Shown here piece after piece: positions 1-5,846 of a stretch of DNA of 5,887 nt. How positions within the stretch are numbered: the stretch's first letter is position 1; each line of letters starts with the position of its first letter. Origin of the DNA: an uncultured Lachnospiraceae bacterium (lineage in GTDB: Bacteria; Bacillota; Clostridia; Lachnospirales; Lachnospiraceae); contig CAMWKA010000128.1 in NCBI GenBank assembly GCA_947174725.1, positions 1 through 5,887 of the forward strand, in the 5' to 3' direction. The position numbers were made by a program, and so were the translations under genes. Below the pieces are notes generated by a model, which saw only the letters and a program-made list of their open reading frames with translations, did no database searches and was not told the origin of the DNA.

Positions 1-161
1 GAAACCATATGTCGCGGGATGCTTGCATACCGGCGGCGTATGGTTTCAGGAGCGAACATAGGGCGAAGCCCGCGAGTGAGTGAAACCATATGTCGCGGGA
101 TGCTTGCATACCGGCGGCGTATGGTTTCAGGAGCGAGCATAGGGCGAAACCCGTGAGTGAG
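1..161. repeat. Two tandem copies of an 81-bp hairpin-forming intergenic repeat
   Basis: Copy 1 spans 1-80 (base 81 is a spacer) and copy 2 spans 82-161. They differ only at 56/137, 68/149 and 73/154, and the first 47 bases are identical. Those 47 bases are an imperfect palindrome: 1-9 pairs with 39-47, and the helix continues to 15/33 with two G-T pairs, making 15 continuous pairs in RNA. An inner ATGC/GCAT stem (19-22 with 25-28) may extend it. A second short stem, GGGC-GAA-GCCC, lies at 61-71; it loses one pair in copy 2. There is no open reading frame, T-run or transposase. The array may continue beyond the left edge. This looks like a REP/MITE-like dispersed extragenic element, but copy number elsewhere in the genome cannot be seen. 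Confidence 0.85.
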
Positions 162-163
162 AT

Positions 164-206
164 GAAGCAAAGCGGAATCGAACTCAGCACTGCGGCATAT
201 GGTATC
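164..206. repeat. Decayed third copy of the 81-bp repeat (palindrome part)
   Basis: A third unit would be expected to begin near 163. The bases at 164-170 resemble the unit start (GAAGCAA against GAAACCA), and 192-206 matches the 3' hairpin arm at 13 of 15 positions (GCGGCATATGGTATC against GCGGCGTATGGTTTC). The middle has diverged and is about 4 bp short. The copy ends 5 bases before the ribosome binding site of the gene at 230, so it forms the leader of that gene. The identification is by eye. Confidence 0.5.
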
Positions 207-229
207 TTTATAGAAGGAATGATCTGTTT

Positions 230-910
230 ATGGAGAATATAGAAGGAAACAGTTACGAGGAATACAAAAAGAATCTCTCCAGCAGCAGGAAGAGACGTGA
301 GAAAATCCACGGCGGAAAGGTGGGCATTGCGGCCGGTTCATTCCTGTTATTGTTTGTTTTGTTTATTCTTCCATTTCATGCGGACAACGCGCACCTGATC
401 CATGGGGATCAGATCGAATCCGGGGGACGTTATGATCCCCAAAAAGTCTATTATTTTGAAGATCTGCAGATATTACATACAAAAATCGATACGGATGATG
501 GCAGCATTTACTGTATTGCACGATTTACCGATTGTGACCAAAAGGATTGGATCATTTCTATTACTCCGGGCAGGGATGAGCATCTGGCAGAACAAATCAG
601 ACTATTTGCTTCTTTCCAAAATGGGGGTCATGATCTGACGGTAAGCGGTTATTTTTTGATGGGATATCTGGAAGAACTTCCTTTTGAGGCGGACTCTTAC
701 TTTAACGTATATGGGCGTAGCTACGCTGATGACGACGGCTCCAATATGATAAGCGTGAACGCAGAATACCTGTGCGACAAATATGATAATTATACCTTAC
801 AGGCGCTTTTTCGTCCCGGCACCCCATTGTGCGGTTTTGTGGTCGGTTTGGTCGGCGTCATCGTCGGCGTTATTTCATTGATCCGCTATCGTTCCCGCAA
901 AACAACATAA
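230..910 (+). CDS. Uncharacterised two-pass membrane protein with an extracytoplasmic domain
   Basis: I do not recognise this 226-residue protein. A short basic N-terminus (SRKRREK, residues 18-25) precedes a membrane segment at about 31-50. A domain of about 145 residues rich in acidic and aromatic residues follows (51-197), then a second membrane segment at about 199-218 and a basic tail (RYRSRK). The positive-inside rule puts both ends in the cytoplasm and the central domain outside. There is no lipobox, protease or transport motif. The ATG at 230 is preceded by AGAAGGA (212-218), 11 bases away, which supports the start. The gene lies 104 bp before another membrane protein on the same strand, and the GGK-plus-hydrophobic stretch that opens the first membrane segment is similar in both. 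A shared role is only inferred. The coding region is secure; the function is unknown. Confidence 0.85.
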   Translation: MENIEGNSYEEYKKNLSSSRKRREKIHGGKVGIAAGSFLLLFVLFILPFHADNAHLIHGDQIESGGRYDPQKVYYFEDLQILHTKIDTDDGSIYCIARFTDCDQKDWIISITPGRDEHLAEQIRLFASFQNGGHDLTVSGYFLMGYLEELPFEADSYFNVYGRSYADDDGSNMISVNAEYLCDKYDNYTLQALFRPGTPLCGFVVGLVGVIVGVISLIRYRSRKTT

Positions 911-927
911 ACTTATTACAGCATAAA

Positions 928-955
928 TATAATGCGGTTTAAACTTAATACCGCA
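928..955 (+). promoter_or_regulatory. Candidate -10 box overlapping a 23-bp palindrome (possible operator)
   Basis: A perfect TATAAT lies at 928-933. Starting on its last base is an odd-length palindrome, 933-955, with half-sites TGCGGTTTAAA and TTAATACCGCA around C944. It is symmetric at 9 of 11 positions. No convincing -35 box lies 16-18 bases upstream. The palindrome would cover the transcription start, where repressors often bind, but no T-run makes it a terminator. The likely target is the gene at 1015. The promoter is weakly supported; the symmetry is clear. Confidence 0.35.
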
Positions 956-985
956 ACTAAGTAAAAAGGAAAATATTAAAATATC

Positions 986-999
986 GCCGCTCATGCGGC
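986..999 (+). other. Small GC-rich hairpin upstream of the ribosome binding site at 1005
   Basis: GCCGC (986-990) pairs with GCGGC (995-999) around a TCAT loop, giving five G-C pairs. The ribosome binding site GGAGGA (1005-1010) starts 5 bases downstream and stays outside the stem. No T-run follows, so it is not a terminator. It may stabilise the 5' end of the transcript or be incidental. Confidence 0.4.
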
Positions 1000-1014
1000 A
1001 GAACGGAGGAATCT

Positions 1015-1752
1015 ATGATTGCATCTACAGAGCACAAGCTTTATCAGAAACAAAAGAAGGTAGGGAAGGGCAGCATCTTAAAATCCATACGCATTGACAA
1101 AGGCGGCGGAAAAGGTCTGATTGCCGGAGCAATTGTTCTTTTGATTTTTACGCTCCCCATTACGATCCTCGGTATCATAGCAGATGCTACCGCTATATTC
1201 TCTTACATTTTGTCAGCACCCGGCATTTTGCTGCTTGTACTCGGAATCACACTAAAGCGTAAACGGGATTCCAGCTGGATGTCTTATTATCAGGAAACAA
1301 CCGGATTTTCTGAGGGAGAACTGCAACAGATCGACCGTGAACTTGCTGATCCGAATGTTACGCTTGTAGTCTGCAAAACGCCCAATGCTGCAATAGATAA
1401 CTATATTGCATGCTTTCTGACGCAGCATTATATGGTTATGAACGGCATAGACCCCTATGTCCGGCGGCTGGAAGACATCATCGCGGTTGCGTTTTCTGAT
1501 AGTACGGATTTTTGGTCCATGAAATGTTTAACAACTCAGGATAAAGAAGCCATGACGGTCGGTCTTGTAACTGATACTGATAAAAAAGCAGCTCTATGCA
1601 CAGAAATCATGCTGGAACTCCGCAGTCGCAATTCAAAGATCCTCTGCGGTCAGGAAATTGTCTGCGATGGCAGAAACTACATACTAGAGCGGGATGGCGC
1701 GGAGCTTCTTCGATTATACAAGGAAGGACGCCCGCTGGAACCCGCAAAATAA
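1015..1752 (+). CDS. Uncharacterised membrane protein: two-helix N-terminal hairpin plus cytoplasmic domain
   Basis: I do not recognise this 245-residue protein. A lysine-rich N-terminus (1-33) leads into two membrane segments at about 34-55 and 60-80. These are followed by the strongly basic KRKR (81-84), which places both ends in the cytoplasm. Residues 85-245 form a soluble alpha/beta-looking domain. Its recognisable stretches are a YYQETTGFSEGELQQIDREL-like helix at 91-110, a YVRRLEDI segment at 148-155 that follows a short hydrophobic strand, and a CDGRNYIL strand near 217-224. There is no nucleotide-binding or catalytic motif. The start is set by GGAGGA at 1005-1010, four bases before the ATG. 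The gene is followed by A/T tracts rather than a clear terminator. It may be co-transcribed with the membrane protein at 230, but the palindrome between them suggests separate control. Confidence 0.85.
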   Translation: MIASTEHKLYQKQKKVGKGSILKSIRIDKGGGKGLIAGAIVLLIFTLPITILGIIADATAIFSYILSAPGILLLVLGITLKRKRDSSWMSYYQETTGFSEGELQQIDRELADPNVTLVVCKTPNAAIDNYIACFLTQHYMVMNGIDPYVRRLEDIIAVAFSDSTDFWSMKCLTTQDKEAMTVGLVTDTDKKAALCTEIMLELRSRNSKILCGQEIVCDGRNYILERDGAELLRLYKEGRPLEPAK

Positions 1753-1779
1753 TTTTTTAAAAATTTTTTCAATTTGCTA

Positions 1780-1807
1780 TAAACTTTTTCTTAAGTACAT
1801 CCGATAT
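1780..1807 (+). promoter_or_regulatory. Sigma-28/SigD (flagellar) type promoter
   Basis: TAAACTTT (1780-1787) matches the FliA-type -35 element TAAAGTTT at 7 of 8 positions. After 12 bases, TCCGATAT (1800-1807) matches the SigD-type -10 element GCCGATAT at 7 of 8. The spacing from TAAA to the -10 octamer is 16, within the usual range for this class. T/A tracts at 1753-1769 lie where an UP element would be. Transcription would start near 1814, giving a leader of about 59 bases before the ATG at 1873. Consensus sequences are from memory; the match is seen directly. Confidence 0.75.
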
Positions 1808-1872
1808 AGTTGATAAGGCAGATTACCACGCGACAAACTGCCGCAAAATTATTATTCAAGGAGGATAAAACT

Positions 1873-2511
1873 ATGAGCGTAAAAGGAGTTACGGATAGTG
1901 TATCATCAAATTACAGTGGATACACCAACTACAATCAGTCAACAGAGACAAAAACTGCGGAAAAGGCAGCTACGGATACTGCAACATCTGAAAAAGAGGA
2001 TGTCGGAGCAGTTTATGAAGCAAGCAAGGATACAGCAACAACTACTGCTTCTACAAAGAAAACATATAAAGCGGATCCCGCTTTGGTTGCAAAATTAAAG
2101 GCAGATGCAGATCAGCGTGCTCAGCAGCTGCAGAGTATTGTAGAGCAGTTGATGACAAAACAGGGCAAAACCTACAATAAGGCCAATGGTCTTAAGGGGT
2201 TATATGAATCACTTACAGTTGATGCTGCTACAAAAGCGCAGGCTCAGAAAGATATTGCAGAGGACGGTTACTGGGGCGTTGACCAGACCTCCAGCAGAAT
2301 CTTTGATTTTGCAATGGCACTTTCCGGCGGCGATCCGGATAAGATGGAAGAGATGCGCGCTGCTTTCTTAAAAGGATATAAGAAAGCAGAAAAAGCTTGG
2401 GGCGATTCCCTTCCCGATATCAGCAAGCGGACTTACGATGCCGTAATCGATAAGTTTGATAATTATAAGAAAGAGAATTCGGCTTCAAATGTAACGGAAT
2501 CACAGGTATAA
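1873..2511 (+). CDS. Putative flagellum/motility-coregulated protein of unknown function (212 aa)
   Basis: The start is the ATG at 1873, preceded by a near-perfect AAGGAGGA (1858-1865) with a 7-base spacer. An in-frame TTG at 1810 would add 21 residues, but it lies in the promoter and has no ribosome binding site. Residues 1-62 are low-complexity, rich in Thr, Ser, Ala, Lys and Glu, with a VGAVYE motif (44-49). Residues 64-200 look like one helical domain with the signature blocks DGYWGV (131-136), RIFDFAMALSGGDP (142-155) and FLKGYKKAEKAWG (165-177). The last two recall the DUF5610-like pattern of other bacteria, a tentative comparison from memory. There is no signal peptide or membrane segment. 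The sigma-28-type promoter places it in the motility regulon by inference, though no other flagellar gene is in the window. Proteins with these blocks seem common in Lachnospiraceae, and none that I know of has a function. Confidence 0.85.
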   Translation: MSVKGVTDSVSSNYSGYTNYNQSTETKTAEKAATDTATSEKEDVGAVYEASKDTATTTASTKKTYKADPALVAKLKADADQRAQQLQSIVEQLMTKQGKTYNKANGLKGLYESLTVDAATKAQAQKDIAEDGYWGVDQTSSRIFDFAMALSGGDPDKMEEMRAAFLKGYKKAEKAWGDSLPDISKRTYDAVIDKFDNYKKENSASNVTESQV

Positions 2512-2542
2512 AACGTATCCTGTTAGTTCATTAAAAAATTCA

Positions 2543-2571
2543 ACATAATCAAAATCTCCCATGCATATAAT
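2543..2571 (+). promoter_or_regulatory. Candidate sigma-E (mother-cell sporulation) promoter of the sipL-like gene
   Basis: CATATAAT (2564-2571) matches the sigma-E -10 pattern CATACA-T with one difference, and it also contains a perfect TATAAT. The -35 core ATA (2545-2547, within ACATAAT at 2543-2549) lies 16 bases upstream, in the spacing known for sigma-E in Bacillus. No good TTGACA is present at 16-18 bases. Transcription would start near 2577-2580. SipL of Clostridioides difficile is a sigma-E-dependent mother-cell protein, which supports the reading. Confidence 0.55.
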
Positions 2572-2618
2572 GTAGTGAATACACAACGGATTACATTGTA
2601 TCGCATGGGAGGTTTTTT
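2551..2618 (+). terminator. Stem-loop terminator that also buries the next gene's ribosome binding site
   Basis: Bases 2551-2564 pair with 2603-2616 in a 14-bp stem with one G-T pair. After a single bulged base (2602) the stem continues with 2565-2576 against 2590-2601, about 12 more pairs, leaving a loop at 2577-2589. Six T's (2613-2618) end the element, so it has the form of an intrinsic terminator for the gene ending at 2511; no other terminator is visible there. The 3' arm contains GGGAGG (2607-2612), the only ribosome binding site for the ATG at 2619. That site is fully paired when the stem forms. Confidence 0.75.
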
Positions 2619-4169
2619 ATGGAATTAATCAAGCAAACCGTACATATGGAAAGAGAATATCCTCAGGCATCTTCTCAATTTGTCATAGAAGAGGATTTGA
2701 TCATTCCCGATCAGAAGGCTGATATTTATAAAGTTCTGTTAAACAAAAGCGATATCCTGCAGGATGAGATCCGCGTTCTGGATAATCATATCGTCTTCAA
2801 AGGAAATTTGAACTACTGCATCCTTTATAAGACGGATACCCAGCCGTCAGGACTTTCTTCCCTGACCGGCAGCATCCCCTTGGAAGAACAATTGTTTATG
2901 GATGGTCTTCAGAACAATGACAGCGTTAATTCTTCTGTTGCTCTGGAAGATTTTGAAGTTACGATCATCAACTCCCGCAAATTAAATCTTCATGCATTGC
3001 TGCATCTCTCCGCTGCAAAGACAGAGCTTTATGACGAAGAGATCGCTTCCGGTCTGGAAACCGGGGAAATCATCGAAACACATCAGGAAACCCTTGAACT
3101 ATTGGAACTTTCCGTATTAAAGAAGGATATCTGCAGGATCAAGGAAGAGATCGAACTGCCAAAAAGTTATCCCAATATTGCGCAGACCTTATGGAAAAGG
3201 ATCAGCTTAGGCGAAGTGGATATCAAACCGGCAGAGGATACGCTGCAGATCAAATCCAATATATCCGTATTCCTGCTTTATATTGGGGAAGGAGAAGATG
3301 ATCCCATCCGATTTTATGAGACCACCATTCCTTACCAGTGTACTTTGGAATGTAACAACAGCACCCCTGCCATGATTCCCAAGATTTCTTATCACGTCAG
3401 CCACTCGGAAGCGGAAGTACGTCCCGACTTTGACGGTGAAGAACGGGTGATCGGTATTGATATGGTTCTGGATCTTTCCATCCGTCTATTTACGGAAACC
3501 ACACTGCCTGTACTGCGTGACGTCTATGGCACGCAGCATGATTACCACGCGGTTACCAAAGACGCCCGAACCATGCGTTTATGCATCAACAATTCCAGCC
3601 AGCATACCTTCAGCGAGAAGGTGTCCCTTGCCGAAGATTCGCCTGCTGTAATGCAGTTGTGCTATTCTAACGGATTTATAAAACTTGATGATCCGAAGAT
3701 CGTAGAAAATGGCATCGAAATGTGCGGCATCCTGCAGGTACAGATCTTATACATTACACAGGAAGATGATGCTCCGTATGCTTCCTTTACGAAGAACCTG
3801 CCCTTCTCCTATGTGATTGAAGCGCCCCAGATTACGGCAGACTCCGTCTTCTCCATCGACAATTGTCTTGACCAGTTAAATATCAATATGATCAATGGAA
3901 CGGAACTGGAGATCCGGGCTTCCATCTCCTTTAAGACTTTCGTTTATGAGATCAATGACTGCAGTCTTATCACGGATGTTGAAATGAATGAAATCGATCC
4001 GCTGAAGTTAAACTCCCTGCCAAGCGTCATTGTTTATTTTGTCAAAGACGGCGACAGCCTGTGGAAGATCGGTCAGCAGTACTACGTAACGGTGGCTTCC
4101 ATCATGGAGCAGAACAATCTTTCCTGTGATGTGATCCATCCGGGCGACAAACTTTTTATTGTAAAATAG
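2619..4169 (+). CDS. sipL: SipL-like spore-coat morphogenesis protein (SPOCS/DUF3794 repeats plus LysM)
   Basis: The protein has 516 residues, close to the length I recall for C. difficile SipL. In that species SipL binds the ATPase SpoIVA through its LysM domain and is needed to localise the coat around the forespore, a role like SpoVID of Bacillus. It has no signal peptide, as expected for a mother-cell cytosolic protein. Three SPOCS-like units can be followed: about 12-135 (with IIPDQKADIYKVL and FKGNLNYCILY), about 170-300 (with KPAEDTLQIKSNISVFLLYIG-type strands) and about 330-450 (with CGILQVQILYI). The C-terminal LysM (about 472-515) shows VKDGDSLWKIGQQYYVTV, an NN-L core and HPGDKLFIV. 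The start is the ATG six bases after GGGAGG (2607-2612). The gene is monocistronic, between the unusual stem-loop and a strong convergent terminator. Domain boundaries are approximate. The alternative is another SPOCS-LysM paralogue. Confidence 0.85.
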   Translation: MELIKQTVHMEREYPQASSQFVIEEDLIIPDQKADIYKVLLNKSDILQDEIRVLDNHIVFKGNLNYCILYKTDTQPSGLSSLTGSIPLEEQLFMDGLQNNDSVNSSVALEDFEVTIINSRKLNLHALLHLSAAKTELYDEEIASGLETGEIIETHQETLELLELSVLKKDICRIKEEIELPKSYPNIAQTLWKRISLGEVDIKPAEDTLQIKSNISVFLLYIGEGEDDPIRFYETTIPYQCTLECNNSTPAMIPKISYHVSHSEAEVRPDFDGEERVIGIDMVLDLSIRLFTETTLPVLRDVYGTQHDYHAVTKDARTMRLCINNSSQHTFSEKVSLAEDSPAVMQLCYSNGFIKLDDPKIVENGIEMCGILQVQILYITQEDDAPYASFTKNLPFSYVIEAPQITADSVFSIDNCLDQLNINMINGTELEIRASISFKTFVYEINDCSLITDVEMNEIDPLKLNSLPSVIVYFVKDGDSLWKIGQQYYVTVASIMEQNNLSCDVIHPGDKLFIVK

Positions 4170-4176
4170 TAGGTCT

Positions 4177-4208
4177 AAAAAATGCAGGGGTCAAAATCCC
4201 CTGCATTT
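4177..4208. terminator. Shared bidirectional terminator between sipL-like gene and livF
   Basis: AAATGCAGGGG (4180-4190) pairs perfectly with CCCCTGCATTT (4198-4208) around a 7-base loop. Six A's at 4177-4182 give a TTTTTT tail on the - strand, so it should terminate livF efficiently. On the + strand the stem ends in TTT and is followed by CAATTTATT, a weaker but usable tail for the gene ending at 4169. It lies in a 68-bp convergent gap with no other feature. Confidence 0.9.
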
Positions 4209-4237
4209 CAATTTATTCCCTATCGGCTGTCATTCCA

Positions 4238-4948
4238 TCATACGCCTAAATATGCTTTTTTGACGTCTTCATTTTCCAGCATTTCATCCGCCTTACCGGA
4301 CATTGTAATATTACCGGTTTCCAACACATAAGCCCTGTCCGCTATGCCAAGCGCCATCTTTGCGTTCTGCTCTACCAGAAGGATCGTAATGCCGCTTTCA
4401 TGGCAGTATTCTATAATAGAGAAAACTTCCTTTACCAGCAAAGGAGAAAGCCCCATGGACGGTTCATCCATCAGAATCATTTTCGGGGAACTCATCAAAG
4501 CACGGCCCATGGCAAGCATCTGCTGCTCACCGCCGCTAAGCGTTCCGGCAAGCTGGTTCTTTCTTTCCTCCAGTCGTGGGAAATGTTTGTAAATCATCTC
4601 CAACGTCTCACCGATCACTTTTTTATCTTTTTGGATATATGCGCCCATCTTCAGGTTCTGATATACTGACAGGTTAGCAAAAACACGTCTGCCCTCCGGT
4701 ACATGCGCCATCCCCATAGAAACGATCTTATGTCCGGGAACCTTTGTAATATCCGTTCCCTCAAAGATGACTGATCCCGCTTTGGGCTGGATCAATCCGG
4801 TAATCGTATGAAGAATCGTCGTTTTACCTGCGCCATTGGCTCCGATCAGCGCAATGACCTCTCCCTGATTTACCTCAAAGGAAACTCCCTTGATTGCCTG
4901 GATCAAGCCGTAATATACTTGTAAATCCTTTACTTCCAACATTGCCAT
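4238..4948 (-). CDS. livF: Branched-chain amino-acid ABC importer ATP-binding protein LivF
   Basis: This 236-residue protein is one of the two nucleotide-binding subunits of a Liv-type importer for leucine, isoleucine and valine. It works on the cytoplasmic face with LivG and the permeases LivH and LivM. Walker A is GANGAGKT (36-43). The region after it has VPEGRRVFANLSV (83-95), the LivF form in which EGRR replaces the usual Q-loop glutamine context. The signature is LSGGEQQ (137-143) and Walker B is MILMDEP (157-163, catalytic Glu162). The switch region reads VEQN (192-195), with Gln where most ABC proteins have His, as is normal for LivF. The length is typical. The ATG at 4948 has GAGGA at 4960-4956 with a 7-base spacer; a second Met at codon 3 is less well placed. 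It is the last gene of the transcript, ending at the shared terminator. Confidence 0.93.
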   Translation of the reverse strand: MAMLEVKDLQVYYGLIQAIKGVSFEVNQGEVIALIGANGAGKTTILHTITGLIQPKAGSVIFEGTDITKVPGHKIVSMGMAHVPEGRRVFANLSVYQNLKMGAYIQKDKKVIGETLEMIYKHFPRLEERKNQLAGTLSGGEQQMLAMGRALMSSPKMILMDEPSMGLSPLLVKEVFSIIEYCHESGITILLVEQNAKMALGIADRAYVLETGNITMSGKADEMLENEDVKKAYLGV

Positions 4949-4976
4949 AATCTAATCCTCATGCCTTTCCATAGTC

Positions 4977-5025
4977 TGCAAATTTTAATGCACTTTAGTG
5001 CTATGCCACGGGCACAATATTTGCA
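4977..5025. other. Branched, possibly switching inverted repeats upstream of livF
   Basis: TGCAAAT (4977-4983) pairs with ATTTGCA (5019-5025) and closes a region with competing short stems. GTGC at 4998-5001 can pair with GCAC at 4990-4993 (4-base loop) or with GCAC at 5012-5015. A further option is TGCC 5004-5007 with GGCA 5011-5014. It lies 17 bases before the livF ribosome binding site in the sense of transcription. The stems are short, so a regulatory role is only possible. Confidence 0.35.
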
Positions 5026-5082
5026 AACCGAATTTATTCGGTTTTAACGAAAAAATTCGTTTATTAAAAATCTTCGATTTTT
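5025..5082. repeat. Three consecutive small palindromes after livG
   Basis: In livG's transcription order, the first is AAAAATC/GATTTTT (5082-5066, 7 pairs, 3-base loop), starting 5 bases after the livG stop. The second is AACGAA/TTCGTT (5061-5046, 6 pairs, loop of four T's on the - strand). The third is AAACCGAA/TTCGGTTT (5044-5025, 8 pairs, 4-base loop). All stems are perfect. The first two carry T-runs on the - strand and could act as weak terminators or RNA-end stabilisers lowering livF relative to livG. No promoter for livF was found in this gap. Confidence 0.6.
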
Positions 5083-5087
5083 CAATT

Positions 5088-5846
5088 TTATTCCCCCAGA
5101 TATGCTTTCACAACTTCCGGATTATTCAGCACTTCTTCCGTGTCACCCTGGCACAATACCTGCCCGAAATTAAGTACCGTCAGCTTTGAACAGATTCCGG
5201 ATACCAGTTTCATATCATGTTCAATCAAAAGGATCGTCATCTTAAACTGATCCCGGACAAACTGTATCGTATTCATCAATTCCAGTGTTTCATTAGGATT
5301 CATTCCTGCTGCCGGTTCATCAAGAAGTAAAAGCTTGGGATTGGTGGCAAGGGCTCTTGCGATCTCCAATTTACGCTGCTTACCGTAAGGAAGGTTGCTT
5401 GCCAAAGTTTCCGTCTCCTGATCCAGATCAAATACTTTTAAAAGCTCTATGGATTTCTCCCTCATCTCTTTTTCCGCTCTGCGGTAGGAAGGAAGCTTCA
5501 AAATGCCTGCTATCGTAGGATACGTAATCTCATTATGCAGACCGACCATCACATTTTCCTGTACGGTCAGTTCCTTAAACAACCTGATATTCTGGAAGGT
5601 TCTCGCAATACCCTCCTTATTGATTTCTATAGTCTTCTTTCCGGTAATATCCTTACCATCCAGAATGATATGACCTTCACCAGGTTTATACACACCGGTA
5701 AGAAGGTTAAAGACCGTTGTCTTTCCCGCTCCGTTTGGTCCGATCAATCCGTATAAAGCGCCTTCCTCAATGGAAATATTAAAATCATCCACTGCTCTCA
5801 ATCCGCCAAAGGATATGCTTAAATTGGTAACCTCTAACATTGCCAT
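5088..5846 (-). CDS. livG: Branched-chain amino-acid ABC importer ATP-binding protein LivG
   Basis: This 252-residue protein is the partner ATPase of LivF in a Liv-type branched-chain amino-acid importer. Walker A is GPNGAGKT (36-43). The Q-loop is TFQNIRLF (83-90, Gln85). The signature has the LivG form LPYGKQRKLEIARAL (152-166) rather than LSGGQ. Walker B is LLLLDEP (172-178, Glu177), followed by AAGMNP, and the switch histidine is His210 in IEHDM. The end, from LNFGQVLCQGDTEEVL to VKAYLGE, is the usual LivG C-terminal extension. The ATG at 5846 has only a weak ribosome binding site (GGA at 5855-5853, AAAGG at 5863-5859). An alternative Met is at codon 3. The gene is complete and precedes livF by 139 bp, an unusually wide gap for this pair. 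The missing livH, livM and livJ would be expected just beyond the right edge. Confidence 0.93.
   Translation of the reverse strand: MAMLEVTNLSISFGGLRAVDDFNISIEEGALYGLIGPNGAGKTTVFNLLTGVYKPGEGHIILDGKDITGKKTIEINKEGIARTFQNIRLFKELTVQENVMVGLHNEITYPTIAGILKLPSYRRAEKEMREKSIELLKVFDLDQETETLASNLPYGKQRKLEIARALATNPKLLLLDEPAAGMNPNETLELMNTIQFVRDQFKMTILLIEHDMKLVSGICSKLTVLNFGQVLCQGDTEEVLNNPEVVKAYLGE

Noticed and set aside
1..161. CRISPR array
   Set aside because: The units are contiguous 81-bp tandem copies including the part between hairpins, so there are no unique spacers and no cas genes nearby.
402..638. Second reading frame inside the first membrane-protein gene
   Set aside because: It is fully nested in the 230-910 gene in another frame, with no ribosome binding site and no recognisable features.
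1753..1769. Terminator of the gene ending at 1752
   Set aside because: It is only T and A tracts with no loop-forming GC stem; it fits an UP element for the sigma-28 promoter better.
1810..1872. N-terminal extension of the sigma-28-type gene from a TTG at 1810
   Set aside because: It begins beside the -10 element with no ribosome binding site, whereas the ATG at 1873 has AAGGAGGA at ideal spacing.
1898..2371. Two open frames overlapping the 1873 gene
   Set aside because: They are rich in Gln, Arg and Leu, as expected from a shifted reading of an Ala/Lys/Thr-rich gene, and neither has a start signal.
2551..2618. Ligand-binding riboswitch
   Set aside because: The element is a single long hairpin without a separate aptamer or alternative pairing, so a metabolite switch is not supported.
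3207..3651. Antisense and shifted frames within the sipL-like gene
   Set aside because: They overlap conserved SPOCS-coding sequence and have no ribosome binding site or family resemblance.
4344..4669. + strand open frames opposite livF
   Set aside because: They lie antisense to the Walker B, signature and linker codons of livF; their openness is a by-product of the conserved gene.
4970..5030. Sigma-54 or housekeeping promoter for livF on the - strand
   Set aside because: The TGGCA and TGCA blocks are wrongly spaced for sigma-54, and TTGCAA with TAGCAC is too poor a match for the main sigma factor.
4998..5189. + strand open frame spanning the livG-livF gap
   Set aside because: It covers the palindromes and the end of livG, has an unremarkable hydrophobic/aromatic composition and no ribosome binding site.
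5535..5756. + strand open frame opposite livG
   Set aside because: It is antisense to the Walker A and Q-loop region of livG with no start signal.
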